A stretch of DNA of 64,000 bases. It comes from Vanessa cardui. Lineage: Eukaryota > Arthropoda > Insecta > Lepidoptera > Nymphalidae. The notes under the pieces were generated by a model. It was given only the letters and a program-made list of their open reading frames with translations. It was not told where the DNA came from and searched no databases. The DNA lies in assembly GCF_905220365.1 (NCBI RefSeq), contig NC_061131.1, positions 12,685,318-12,749,317 on the forward strand. The letters run 5' to 3'. Of this stretch, positions 45,744 to 57,697 are shown in pieces. Position 1 is the stretch's first letter. Each line of letters starts with the position of its first letter. The translations under genes were made by a program, and so were the position numbers.

Positions 45744-46008
45744 GACTGTGATGGACCAGTGGTTATAGAGTGTGAATATTAATCGATGTTTTTGAATTCA
45801 AACCTGAGCAACCTTTGAATTGTCAAGTAATTTATTTGTTTATAATTTTATTTCGTGCTTAGAAGATAGATGCGTGTAGCGGATGAGAATCTGCCACGTG
45901 TACCCGTTGACCTGGGTGTGATGATTGCGATGGTGTTGGCTTCAAACCTTCTTCTAAAATATCAGAGAAGAAGGCCTAGTGGTGAATCTTTTACAGGCTG
46001 TTACTATA
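45744..46008 (+). repeat. SINE-A, strongly diverged
   Basis: GATGGACCAGTGGTTATAGA at the head, TTCAAACCTGAGCAACC at the B box, and GAAGGCCTAGTGGTGAATCT with TTACAGGCTGTTACT at the tail. Confidence 0.65.
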
Positions 46009-46049
46009 TTTTAGTTTTAAACTCTCATTACAATCAAAATATATTTTAC

Positions 46050-46178
46050 TAGCCACCCACCCTAGCTTCGCACGGGTGCATAAAAAAAACCGCATCAAAA
46101 TCCGTTGCGTAATTTTATAGTAGCATAAATAGGGACAGACAGTGGTAAACGAATTTGTTTTATACTATGTAATGATTA
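46050..46178 (-). repeat. Helitron-like repeat H, internally deleted
   Basis: Minus-strand copy: plus-strand CTAGCCACCCACCCTAGCTT is the 3' end and TTTTATACTATGTAATGAT the 5' end. About half of the family length is missing between them. Confidence 0.65.
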
Positions 46179-46577
46179 GTGTACGCTCTTACACGCGCAT
46201 TTTAATTAAGGATTAAGTTAAAACTAAAATTATTCGGTATCAACTCGCAGATTTTACTAGGTTTAACCAGCGAAAAATAATGGTGCATTGTTTATATACA
46301 GGAAATTATGTTCAGTAAACAACTTAAATTTTACGTTCTACATGGTTTCCAAGTAATGTTGTCTCTGTGTTTTTATTATTCTAGTATTTACTCATTATTA
46401 AAAAAAATCTATTAATAAAATGGAGGGAATTAATAAGAGAGTAAGCTAATGTAGATTAGATTTGGGTTGTAACGAAACATTTTATTGTAAAAAAGAATAC
46501 TTTTATCATATATCTTGTTTTTACACTGGTAACTTATCCCCTAAAAACAATTTTGTTTTATATATTTTGTTGTATAT

Positions 46578-46740
46578 TGTGACGCAGCTGTAAGTATTCA
46601 TACTTCGTTAAAACATCCCGAAGGGAGTCTCGAGTTCTGAAATTATAAATAGCCCGTCACTGAATCAGTATAATTAAAGTAAGCCTTGTTACAAGAGTAT
46701 TTTTTATGGCGCTACCATTACATTGGCGCCCAACGTGGGG
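46578..46740 (+). repeat. short gypsy-type LTR and primer site remnant
   Basis: TGTGACGCAGCTGTAAGT starts a possible 145-bp LTR that contains ATTATAAATAGCCC and ends at TTACA (46722). One base later comes TGGCGCCCAACGTGGGG, a typical tRNA primer site (46724-46740). No gag or pol follows. It shows a different LTR family from the one at 54.9 kb. Confidence 0.65.
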
Positions 46741-46744
46741 CTAT

Positions 46745-48770
46745 TTACATTTTCATATACTCGAGTGGTGTGCTCATATCCGGTATCTATCGGTATTTAA
46801 ATATATCATAATAATGTTAAAAGATTTTTTTTCATATATTAAATCAAATCACACAATAAATTACCTGAGACATACAGACGAAAACATTTAACTTTGATTA
46901 TAAAGTATAGATAATATTATTGGCGGTTTATGTTTGGCCAACAGGTTTTTTGCTTTTAGACTTAATATGGTATCGTATTTATGTTTAGTGGGCGGACAAT
47001 TTAGTTATCTTAACGTAAATGTTGTTAGGAATTTTCTTGTCACGTACGAACTTGAACTCCTAGGAAGGACGATGATGATGATGATCTCTTGCTTTCTAAT
47101 AATTATTAAATACAAATTCGAAAATTTTATTATTATAAATTACTTATACATTTTATATGTACTTCATTATTGATATCAATTTCAACCACCTGTCAGAAAA
47201 GGTTTTGTTCTAAGAAGAAACGGCGAAAGAAACTCAGCACTACATTACAATTAATCATTAATAATTTATAATCACAATATTACGTCATATTGTATGTAAA
47301 AGAATGTTCCAAAGCTTTCGCCAACAAAGCCAAAATAGAACGTAGAAATTATTTCCCTGAAATTCTTAATAAACATTACTGTTAAAACGTACAAAGTTTA
47401 ACATTCATAGTATTCTTTAAGCAATATGGAATACTTTCATCATAGTTTGTGGAATAAAATGTAAAAGAAAATATACAATGAAAGTATCGATTTGTCTTTT
47501 GCGTATCTAGAGTTACATAATTTAAAATGAACGACAAAAATTCCAGTGCAACAGAACCATCAACATAGATTCACGTCGCTGTGTACTGACTCTCAGTGTA
47601 TACGGAAGGAGCTTGAAACTTCCATGTAAATGATGAACATATATTATTTACTATCAAATATAATTTAATGTTTCTAAAAATAGAAAAAACCAAGAACAAT
47701 TTTTTAAAAATGGAATACACAAATTGAATTAAAAGATTATTTAAAATACAACGTAAATCCAACGGAGTTTTCATTCCACCAGAATCGTCATAATATTTCA
47801 GTTGTCTTTTTCAACATTTCAAACAAAAAGTTGTGTTAATCAAGATGTAAGAATTAGTTACTAATTTGTTGCACTAGAATTTTATATGCGAATGCAACTT
47901 AATACAAAGGCAACTTCCACTTTCCTTTTAAAATGTTTGGGATGACCTAATATTGAGAAATATACACTTCTCCGGGAAAAACGAGATAATGATATTTCAT
48001 AACACTGACTTACTAAATTTGCTAAAAAGATACTGAGTGCCTAACATCGCACAAGAACACACAAACAAAACAGCGGGCAGTAACAAGTATTACTAAAACA
48101 TTACTTAGTTTAGTTATCTACATTACAAATTAAAACGATCAATACAATAAAGTTACAATAAAATATTAACACAATTAGATGACATTCGTCATATGTAATT
48201 TTTGTTTTAGTTAGTATTCAGTTTTTACTCGTAAATATATATGTAGTATTTAATGCAATTTAAAACATCCATTGACTGTCGACGACGCTTGTACGGCACA
48301 AAAGAGTTTTTATATATATATATTTAAAAAATCCTTTGTGCTTTGTATAAAATTAAATTTAATAAATGAATTTCAAAGCTAAATGTACACCATGGTAAGG
48401 ATATATTTTTGCTGTTAACAAAATACACGATACTGACCCGAAACTTTTCGCATTCGAGAGCGACGGCTATAGAATATAGCATTACGAGAAATTCTCAAAG
48501 TTTGATCATGTTTTCTTCGCCTCTAAAAGAACTAATGCCGTAAATTATATTTTGTACTATTGTTCTAAATCTCTGTTTTTCAAATTTAATCAAATAAAAC
48601 CAAAATATACAAGTAAAATAGATTTATAGATACAATTCTATCGAGAAGTAACAGTAAAATAGTCCATAACGAACAGGTTATCTGCAACAATTTATATTAT
48701 ATATTTATACGAGCTATATAGATAACAACATCATATATAATATCAGTAAAAAAGTACCTGGTTATCTTTG
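46745..48770. other. no recognised feature
   Basis: AT-rich. A GATGATGATGATGATCTC run at about 47070 may be a LINE tail. 47196-47260 vaguely resembles repeat D. Neither is firm. Confidence 0.3.
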
Positions 48771-48773
48771 CAT

Positions 48774-49028
48774 TGTATAAAAAAAAGTCGCTTACCACTG
48801 TCTATCCCTATGTATATGTATGCTTAGGTCTATAAAATTACGCAACGGATTTTGATGCGGTTTTTTTAATAGATGGAGTGATTCTAGAGGAAGTTTTTTG
48901 TATATAATACATGCACAACACAGTAAAGAAACACTGATTTAATTTTAAAAGTTTCTAATGTAATGTCGTAAATAAACAAATTCTGTAGTATATTTATTTA
49001 CCCGTGCGATGCCGGAGCGGGTCTCTAG
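48774..49028 (+). mobile_element. Helitron-like repeat H
   Basis: Near-complete: GTATAAAAAAAAGTCGCTTA, TACGCAACGGATTTTGATGC, CCCGTGCGATGCCGGAGCGG and a final CTAG at 49025-49028. Confidence 0.65.
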
Positions 49029-49319
49029 TATAAAAATAAGAGCTTAACAAAAATACTATTCACGTTTATTTCTAGTCGATAAACTACGTAGACTTACTGT
49101 TTATCTTATTCAAAACGCTTTCTTATTTGATTTACTGGGATCCTTGGCTGGGGTCAGGACAAATATTTATACACCAAGTACGAAACCCAAATTACAAGAA
49201 ATACCTAGGGCTTTACAAATATTTGCAGACGTTTAAAAAAAGCTCCTAATCATAAGACATTATTTGAGGAGAGTCGTGGTAAAATTTTCATGTCAATTGT
49301 ATTCATTTTAAACACAATT

Positions 49320-49378
49320 CATCTCGTGCTCGGCGGTGGGGAAAAACATCGTGAGGAAACCTGCATGTGAATTTGTCA
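49320..49378 (+). repeat. SINE-A body fragment
   Basis: CATCTCGTGCTCGGCGGTGG to GAGGAAACCTGCATGTG, directly in front of the 5'-extended copy that follows. Confidence 0.7.
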
Positions 49379-49379
49379 C

Positions 49380-49718
49380 TAGATTGTGATCACTGAATAG
49401 AGTAAAATCTACTCGCATAGAGCTGAGATGGCCCAGTGGTTAGAACGCGTGCATCTTAACTGATGATTGCGAGTTCAAACCCAGCAAGCACCACTATATA
49501 TATGTGCTTAATTTGTGTTAATAATTCATCTCGTGCTCGGCGGTGAAGTAAAGCATCGTGAGGAAACCTGCATGTATCTAATATCATCGAAATTCTGCCA
49601 CATGTGCATTCCACCAACCCGCATTGTAACAGCGTGGTGGAATATGTTCCAAACCTTCTCCTCAAAAGGGAGATGAGGCCTTTAGCCCAGCAGTGGGAAT
49701 TTACAGGCTGTTGTTGTA
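49380..49718 (+). repeat. SINE-A subfamily with 5' extension, copy 2
   Basis: Same 40-base extension and same private variants as 38227-38572. The 3' region differs (CCTCAAAAGGGAGATGAGGC and a TTG-type tail). Confidence 0.85.
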
Positions 49719-50081
49719 TACAGTAATTATTTAGTGATAGAAAATATTGCTAGATTTGAAACATTAATTTATATTCCGTTAAATAATGTACGTTATAAAT
49801 TCTTAAAACACGAATAAAACTGGTGACATCGACACAAATCTCGCGTACGAGACACATGAGGAAATAACGTTGGAATAAGAACGTGTGTACGTTGGAATAA
49901 ATCCCACGCTTTGATCCTCCCATATTAGACAAACAATGCTTTCGTGTGGAAAATCTCTCGAAGCGTGCGCATTTATAATTAATCATTTAAAATTCTTTTA
50001 ATTCTAAATAAGTAATGGAATATTTTAAATGGACGTTAATTTATAAAAGAGAACCTTTGTGTATCTCGTCATGTATCTGAC

Positions 50082-50275
50082 GACCTCCGTGGTCGAGTAG
50101 TCTGTACATCGGTTTTCGTGGGTCTGAAGTCCCGGGCTCGATTCCTGAAAAAATCATTAGTATTGTATGTTGTCGTGGGTAGTGGTTTGTGGTACCGTCA
50201 TTACTTCTGATTTCCCATAGCACAAGTGCTTTAGCTAGTTACATTGGGATCAGCTGAAAGTATGTGATGTTGTCC
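50082..50275 (+). repeat. SINE-B, variant head
   Basis: GACCTCCGTGGTCGAGTAGT with GGGCTCGATTCCTGAA, then GGTACCGTCATTACTTCTGA and CACAAGTGCTTTAGCTAGTT. It lacks the palindromic insert seen in the other two heads. Confidence 0.8.
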
Positions 50276-50670
50276 AATATTTATTATTTATTTGATTATG
50301 TTGACCGAGTGTATTTATGCAAATATGCATATATTTATGCAATATAAAGTAGATGTTCTTGATTTTCTTTCTGAACAAATATCAATAATACATGTAAACA
50401 TACATTATATAGTAACTTAAAGCTACTTGAGCTTGTTTTGGTTTTGCTATGGCTTTCATTTAGATATTTTTATTAAATCGTATCGACATTTTCGCAAAAA
50501 AAGGTTTGTTTTGAATCAAATACGAGTAGATAAGTGTAATTAATTAATCGTTTGGTGTGCTCACAGTTCCCTAAAAGTATAAAATAATGTATTGTATGAA
50601 AAAAGTTTTGTAAAAGCGGGAATGAAAGAATCTTCATAATTCGAGTAAATTGCAATTTGACTGCCTTACC

Positions 50671-50970
50671 TACAACAACAATAGCTTGTAAATGTCCTAC
50701 TGTTGGGATAAGACTTCGTACCCTTCCTTTGAGGAGAAGATTTTGGAACATATTCCACCACGCTGTTCTAATGCGGGTCGGTCGAATACAAATGTGGCAA
50801 AATTTCTATGAAATTAGACACATGCTCCCTTACGATGTTTTCTTTCACCGCCGAGCACGAGATAGATTATACACAAATTAAGCACACGAATATTCAGTGG
50901 TACTTGCCTGGGTTTGAACCCGCAATCATCGGTTAAGATGCGTCCTAACCACTGGGCCATCTCGGCTCTC
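50671..50970 (-). repeat. SINE-A, full length
   Basis: Minus-strand copy with head, body and tail; GGGTTTGAACCCGC and CACTGGGCCATCTCGGCTC read on the plus strand. Confidence 0.85.
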
Positions 50971-50974
50971 TTTA

Positions 50975-52240
50975 ATGATACGATTTTATATCGTGACGAT
51001 TAAATATGAACTGTATTTACACAAAATGTTTAAAGTTTCAGCATACAAGTCACTTGAGCTAATATCGCTTGAACGGTGTGCATTGGCTTCATTTAATCCC
51101 TAGGTAAACAAGGTGTTCTAATTTCGTGTACAAAATCTTTAATATTTGCGTTAAATTGATAAAGGCGGGCGATGTTACTTTAATGACTAGACTAGACTAG
51201 TGAACTCTTAATAAAGGAGCTTCAATAATCCTTCAAATTATTAATAATATCTACCAAAATTATTTTATCTTCAAAAATGAATAGATGATATTTCGATTAT
51301 ACATATTTTAGACGGAACATCCAATGTGCCTTTGTATTACTTATGCTCAGATAAAAATCAATTTTCTAATCCTAAAGTAGATGAACATCTGTACATTTCT
51401 TTTCAGGTAAGCTAGCTTACACTGCTGATCCCGCTGTCTTTGGTATGAAGTCTGGATAGAGATAATAATATTTTATTGGATATTTCTGTCAATATATTCT
51501 CAGTTGTTCAAATCTTGACAGATTGTAATTACAGCAATGTTTGGTCCACTTTAACACCTCATGGGTAGTTGGTTAATGAAAATAGCCAATGATAGGTCAG
51601 GATTTTAACTGTCAGATTTTTTTTATGTTATAGTTGACAAACGAGCAGAAGGCTTACCTGATGGAAAGTGATTACCATACGAATAAAAAAAATACAATTT
51701 ATAGATAATTACTCAAAACAAATCCATATTAATATATCTCATGCTGAATTAAATTTATTAATGGTAATTTTGTTTGTGGAACGTAATTTATCTAAGCCGT
51801 TGAAACACATAAAAAATTTAATTAGACTCGCAAGTAATTATCAAACAATGAAATAAAATTAACATGAAATTTCATTCAGAGTATTTTCGCATGAAACACG
51901 TATAGTTAATTTTAGTCCGTCCGCAGTGGACACGAGGATAATTCAGAGGGCGGCCACGCTCAAGCTAACACACTACAATAAAGTACCTACTGGGTTTCGT
52001 GCATATATTAAGGGCTGGTTATAATATTATGCGATTCGAGTGAGCACAATTATTGAGGTTGAGAAAATTATTATTAATATTGAATGGACATGACAAGCTT
52101 TGCGAGCTGTATTCTCAGTAATCGAACGAAATCAAGAATAGTTGTCACAGTAGAATTCTTACTTTTTTGGATGTCTTAGGATCGTCAGATTAAATTCAAA
52201 TAAAATATCTATCTTAGTATTAGTAGCGTTATATGATTTA
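50975..52240. other. mostly unassigned; one LINE tail scrap
   Basis: 51623-51678 (TGACAAACGAGCAGAAGGCT, CCTGATGGAAAGTGATTACC) is the reverse of the 3' tail of the 38.9-kb LINE family. The rest is AT-rich without recognised content. Confidence 0.5.
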
Positions 52241-52243
52241 CAC

Positions 52244-52553
52244 TGCTGAGGTGACCCAGTGGTTAGAACGCGTGTATCTTAACCGATGATTGCGGGTTCA
52301 AACCCATGCAAGCACCACTATATATATGTGCTTAATTTGTGTTTATAATTCATCTCGTGCTCGGCGGTGAAGGAAAACATCGTGAGGAAACCTGCATGTG
52401 TCTTATTTCATCGAAATTCTGCCACATGTGCATTCCCCCAACCCGCATTGGAACAGAGTGGTGGAATATGTTCCAAACCCTCTCCTTAATGGAAGAGGAG
52501 GCCTTATCTCACCAGTGTGAAATTTACAGGCTGTTACTTTACTTTTACTTTAG
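52244..52553 (+). repeat. SINE-A, full length
   Basis: Plus-strand copy with intact A and B boxes (GTGACCCAGTGGTTAGAACG, GCGGGTTCAAACCCATG), body and ACTTT tail. Confidence 0.9.
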
Positions 52554-52554
52554 C

Positions 52555-53015
52555 TATAAGTCTAAGTTCTATTTTCTATAAACAGCGTTTCCAGATTGAT
52601 ATTTTTTATGATATAAAATTCTGATTCACACATCCTTTAAATCGGAATATAAATACATAAAAGAAAACCCATTCGAGCGGCCGTTCGACCAGCCCTTTGA
52701 TATTGTACATGATTGATCAAATATGCAAGAAGGTATGGTCTTATATACAGTACACTAAGTAAGTAACTAACGCATAAGCAAATCGTGTGTATTATTTTTC
52801 TGTGACAATAAGCAAAACATGGAAAGGAAAAGCACTGAAATTTTGATTGTGATGCTGTCTTGTTAAAATAATATGTATTAAGTGTTTCTTAATATTATGA
52901 ATGTGTTAAACCGGATAGACAGAGTTTTCGTTATCTATATACATATAAAAAAATTGGCGTGTCTGTTTTTAATATTAAAATAGACATTTTTTACAAAATG
53001 CATATGTGTGTATAC
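52555..53015. other. no recognised feature
   Basis: AT-rich; nothing supported. Confidence 0.4.
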
Positions 53016-53020
53016 ACGGT

Positions 53021-53116
53021 GGTAGGGCTTTGTGCAAGCCCGCTGGGGTAGGTACCACCCACTCATCATATGCTCATGGCCCATATGCTCGTCCGCAAAC
53101 CTATTCCATAAAAAAA
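53021..53116 (+). repeat. repeat C, internally deleted
   Basis: The first 45 bases (GGTAGGGCTTTGTGCAAGCC to CCACTCATCA) join directly to the last 40 (GGCCCATATGCTCGTCCG to CCATAAAAAAAC). About 200 bases are missing between them. Confidence 0.8.
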
Positions 53117-53117
53117 C

Positions 53118-53277
53118 GGTACTTATACCAGTTTGTTTCCGGCTAATCACTGAAACGGCTGGACTGATTTTGACGGAACTTTCACTGTCAGATAACTGAT
53201 ATATTGAGTAACTCTGGCTACAATAATATATTTTTTTATTAAAGTTAAACGCGTACAAGGTCACGGGCACAGCTAGT
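53118..53277 (+). repeat. Helitron-like 3' end
   Basis: Body AAACGGCTGGACTGATTTTG, end AGGTCACGGGCACAGCTAG. Confidence 0.5.
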
Positions 53278-53279
53278 AA

Positions 53280-53805
53280 GAAATATGCGTAATCACCACC
53301 AAATTCAACTAAAAAAGTTGACAAAATTATTCTATATTCCAAATTTAAAAAGCTCACTATATTTAAGTCATCTATATATATGTGTATATATTATCGAACG
53401 TAAATACGGTAACGCATTGACGACTGATTAATTATGCATTAAAATACAACAATAAAATTAACTCGTACATAGGCAGCCCTAATGAGATATGCAAATTTAG
53501 TGTTTACGTTTCAACGTGCCCCCTAGATCGATAGCTCCTGTATTAATAGTGTAATAAAAGTAATCTTTATACTTAGTAATTTAGTGCTAAATTATAAAAC
53601 TTATATCAAAAATATTGTTATAAGTATTTTCAGTGAATCGGTCTATTTTGAATGTAGTTATTTTAAATTAAGTGTAACATTTGTATTTTATGTTTACATA
53701 TACTTATGTTTTTTTTATGTCTATTTATTTATAGACCATATGCCATTGTATGCTAAAGATTTATGTGTGTAGTAGTGTGCAATCAATTGTAAAAAAACCT
53801 TTATT
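53280..53805. other. no recognised feature
   Basis: AT-rich; nothing supported. Confidence 0.4.
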
Positions 53806-53808
53806 GAA

Positions 53809-54024
53809 GACCTCCGTGGTCGAGTGGTGTGTACACCGGTTTTCATGGGTACACCACTCCGAGGTCCCGGGTCCGATTCCCGACCGAGTCAATGTAGATT
53901 ATCATTAGTTTTCTATGTTGTCTTGGGTCTGAGCGTTTGTTGTACCATCGTTACTTCTGATTTCCATAACACAAGTGCTTTAGCTACTTACATTGGGATC
54001 AAAGTAATGTATGTAATGTTGTCT
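53809..54024 (+). repeat. SINE-B, full length
   Basis: Head GACCTCCGTGGTCGAGTGGT (A box) and CCCGGGTCCGATTCCCGACC (B box). Between them lies an arm with GTGTGTACACC and GGGTACACCAC. The 3' part has CTTCTGATTTCCATAACACA and TTGGGATCAAAGTAATGTAT. Confidence 0.85.
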
Positions 54025-54029
54025 GAAAA

Positions 54030-54863
54030 AAAAAAGAAGAGTAACGAAGACAGTGGTGGTGGCATTTGGCTTGTGGCATTATTGCTAGTGATATTGCCTC
54101 TAGGAAGCAGACACATTTATTATTGGGTAATCACTGGAAGCAATAAGATTACGTGAATAATTAAAAAGTGGCTCCAACACGTCTTGCCAGCATTTAAGCA
54201 TCCATGTTCCAGCGGCTTACTTATATGCAACGCACGTACATAGCTTCGCTTTGTATTCATATATATGAGTCATTACACACGGCCGTCCACGAATGACATT
54301 TATGTGCTGTGTGACGGTGCATTTAAGAATACAGATACAAATTCCGGTGGAATTCTTTTCATTTAAGCACATGAGCGCTGCATACACAATGTTGTATATA
54401 ATTCGTTTAGTTCTTTAAAGCGGTTTAAGCGCTCCAGCGTATTAAAATAGTTACTTCTTTCAGTCCGAGAAAATTCAGTGGCTGGAACACGTGTACCTTA
54501 ACCGAAGTTAGCAGGTTATAATCTTGTTGAGTACTGCTGAGTTTAAATGTGTTTAGTCTGTGTTTATAATTTAAGGCGTACGCTTTGAAGTAATACCTAC
54601 ATAGTATAAAACATGTTACCCAAATATATAATCAATAAAAATAAATCAAATTAAAAGATGGCTGGTAAATTATTATTGTTCAAATACTGGGACTAAGAAT
54701 GCTAATCGGGCAAATTGTAATGACATAAAAACATCTCAAGACGCAAAAGGAAATATCGCATCATAAATTATCAGCATTAATTAATTAAATATCTCGCTTC
54801 GAATTTAATTTTTAATACATCTTTGATGTTGTCCGTTCGCGTAGACCGAGAGCCTTCTCTTTG
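54030..54863. other. flank of the LTR element; possible SINE head
   Basis: 54465-54600 (TCAGTGGCTGGAACACGTGT, TTAACCGAAG) resembles a decayed SINE-A head. Otherwise no feature. The LTR element begins at 54864. Confidence 0.3.
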
Positions 54864-55622
54864 TGTAACGGACTATACTATATACATGAGAATGAATGTG
54901 ATTGATTTAATACATTTTTTTTTTTTTTAAAGTATGTTGTAGAGCAACTATCCGGGTTCAATATAAGTCGTCGGTGAACCATATAAAGCACGTATTAAAA
55001 TGTAATCAAAATTGGTCGCGTTGTTTTGGAGATATTAAAAACATGCATACATACATACATACACACATAAATACATATACGGAAACATAAAAACATACAT
55101 AGAGATTACATTGCATAGTAATTGAATACATATACATGTAATAAATAAGGATGATAAAAGGAATGGCATTATAATAAACATACTTTTTTTTAATATACAT
55201 TATTGTGGATAACGTTCGTGTAATAAATAATATGTTTCATGTATTGATTTTAACGTTAGACCGCGCCGAATGTCATAATCATCGCCAGGCATATATAGGG
55301 GCTATGATGCCCAGCGACTCGGTGCAATTTGAACGCGCGGAGCGACGCGATCGCTGCACCGGCCGCGTGCAATAATACAAATTATTATTACAAATGACGG
55401 TATGGCAGGCCGTCATATAAATGAATGTTCTCAATGAGACATCATATATATTATATAAAATTTAATAATGATATCAATATGATATAAAACGGTTTGATGG
55501 TGGCCGTATTGAAAATATTTAATTGCAAATACGTATGTACGGGGCGATACATACTGATGTCAGAGGTTTACCTCAATGACTATTAATTATGGAATATACT
55601 ATATTGAAGAGTTTACTCTTCT

Positions 55623-55910
55623 TGTAAAACTGTGTCGATCGACGGACGCAAGTTCGTAAAGCGGTCGTTCTAAGAAATCTATAAATATTGTCAGTAAACA
55701 GATTGCATACAAGCATTGTTTTGGTACGATCACAGGTTTGCTGTGATGATTGACGAACATAAGTTCGTGTAACAATTAAAATCTAAACTCTTCAATGTAA
55801 AACTGTGTCGATCGACGGACGCAAGTTCGTAAAGCGGTCGTTTTAAAAACTCTATAAATATTATCAGACATATGCATAAAAGCATACTTATTGGTACGAT
55901 CACAAAGACG
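55623..55910 (+). repeat. 173-bp tandem repeat in the LTR
   Basis: Copy 1 starts at 55623 and copy 2 at 55796. The first 60 bases (TGTGTCGATCGACGGACGCA, AGTTCGTAAAGCGGTCGTT) are nearly identical; later parts diverge. Each copy has CTATAAATA (55679 and 55852). Confidence 0.85.
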
Positions 55911-56129
55911 ATGATCTATTTGTTTTAAGATTATTATTGTTTAATAACAAAACCTTTATAATATATTTGTATTGTGCACATGCATAATGATCGCGCACGA
56001 ATACTGTACTGCATATACTCTGGTGGATTCTTGATGATTCGACGCTTGGTTTGAGGCTGTGCGGCTTGATCGCTGCATTAGTGTCCCTCGTGGCGATGTC
56101 GTCTTGAATTTGCTTCGGTGATACAGTTG

Positions 56130-56255
56130 CGGGGTTTGAGGTTACTGTATAACGTCTTCGGCGATACGGTAGTGTCCCCCCTTCTGTTGCCGAGGAGGCT
56201 GCCTATGTGAGATGGTTTCGGGGTTCGAGGTTACTGTATAACGATATGGTAATAT
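56130..56255 (+). repeat. short duplicated segment in the LTR
   Basis: CGGGGTTTGAGGTTACTGTA at 56130 recurs at 56219 as CGGGGTTCGAGGTTACTGTA, followed by TAACG in both. Confidence 0.75.
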
Positions 56256-57261
56256 CCCTCACTCTGTCTTACTGGGTTGCTAGAGTAGTGTATGTACTAT
56301 GTGGTACTGAGCTATGGCTGGTTGACGTTACGATGGCGTTGTTGATGTCTTTCATCAATCGGTAGTACCAGTATCACGACCGAATGCTGCAGGGCGTTGC
56401 GGAGGCTGTAATAAGCTGAAGTGATACGTTCATGCAGTGACGGGCTCAAATAATGGATTTCATCCAGGCTGCAATAACTATATACACAATCATGGCGCAC
56501 TAATCGTTTTATACGAGAAGTGTCGTTTGTAGCAAAATGTTCGTCCTTTTAGGGACGCCCCTTTAGTTTAGTGTTAAGAATATCATACGAGACATGAAGT
56601 AGGACACCTAATTTAGTTATAAGTCTGCATATCACATTGAAATTGATTATCACATGCAATTAATGATCTGTGCTTTGTGCTGGTTTGGGTAAACTAGTAT
56701 CGGGTGTGTGCCTGTTGTAGGTTGAAGTTAAGTTTTATATCCACTTTAGGTTTAAGTAAAACGAAATATGTGAAGCGTATAATAGGTTTATAAGCTAGTT
56801 AAGGAAACGTACGGTTTAGATATAAGTCTTAGTTTTAAGTTTTAGTTATAAGAGAGTACGGCGATAACGATCACACAACTATACGGTTATGATGTATATT
56901 CATACTTTATAATCTACTACGGTAGAAAATATAACAAATTGTGTTATATTCACTCGTATGATTCCTACGCGGTAATCTATGAGTTTCATCGAATTTTATT
57001 CCACTATGTTTGGAATTATTACGTATTATATATATACGATATAACAACACTCTGCGTTAGTGGATATTTGAACGAAATACGTATTCCTTACATTAGGCCG
57101 CCTGACAGTGCGCTTGAACTGGTATGAGAGACAGTGATTTGATGCTGTGATAATCCAGGGTTGAACCCATGGCTACAGTTTTCCTCAGCGATAACTGGTT
57201 TACTATTTATGAGACTTTGATCCTCACATTGATTATTATTTTTGTGGCATTGGCTACTCTT

Positions 57262-57670
57262 TATACACCTCAGTTACGACTGTGAAAACTACCGAACCAC
57301 GGTTTAGTTTATAAGTAAGACTATGAGTCTTCTATACACCTCAGCTACGGCTGTGATATCTGCTGGACTACGGTCTAGTTTATTAATAAGACAATAATAT
57401 TTTATACACCGCAGTTACGACTGTGAAAACTACCGAACCACGGTTTAGTTTATAAGTAAGACTATGAGTCTTCTATACACCTCAGCTACGGCTGTGATAT
57501 CTGCTGGACTACGGTCTAGTTTATTAATAAGACAATAATATTTTATACACCGCAGTTACGACTGTGCAAACTACCGAACCACGGTTTAGTTTATTAGTAA
57601 GACTATGAGTCTTCTATACACCTCAGCTACGTCTTTGATACCTGTTGGACTTTAGTTCCACTTTATACGT
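57262..57670 (+). repeat. 141-bp tandem repeats of two half-units
   Basis: Three units start at 57262, 57403 and 57544. Each has two related halves of 71 and 70 bases. Every half starts TATACACC and carries a 12-base dyad: CAGTTACGACTG in the first half and CAGCTACGGCTG in the second. Dyads begin at 57271, 57342, 57412, 57483, 57553 and 57624 (the last is degenerate). Confidence 0.9.
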
Positions 57671-57697
57671 ATATTATTTTACAAAGTGTGTGCGCAC

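Noticed and set aside
52935..53357. 140-residue minus-strand frame
   Set aside because: Translates across a repeat C remnant and a Helitron-like end; no coherent protein.
53809..53890. Functional tRNA gene
   Set aside because: A and B boxes are present, but the cloverleaf is disrupted by an insert, and the same head is repeated with a constant 3' part, so it is a SINE.
55044..55100. CRISPR-like short direct repeats
   Set aside because: CATA microsatellite in a eukaryotic LTR; no spacers.
55006..55200. 64-residue minus frame, identical at 63723-63917
   Set aside because: The identity comes from the two LTRs. The frame is low complexity from CATA and TATA repeats.
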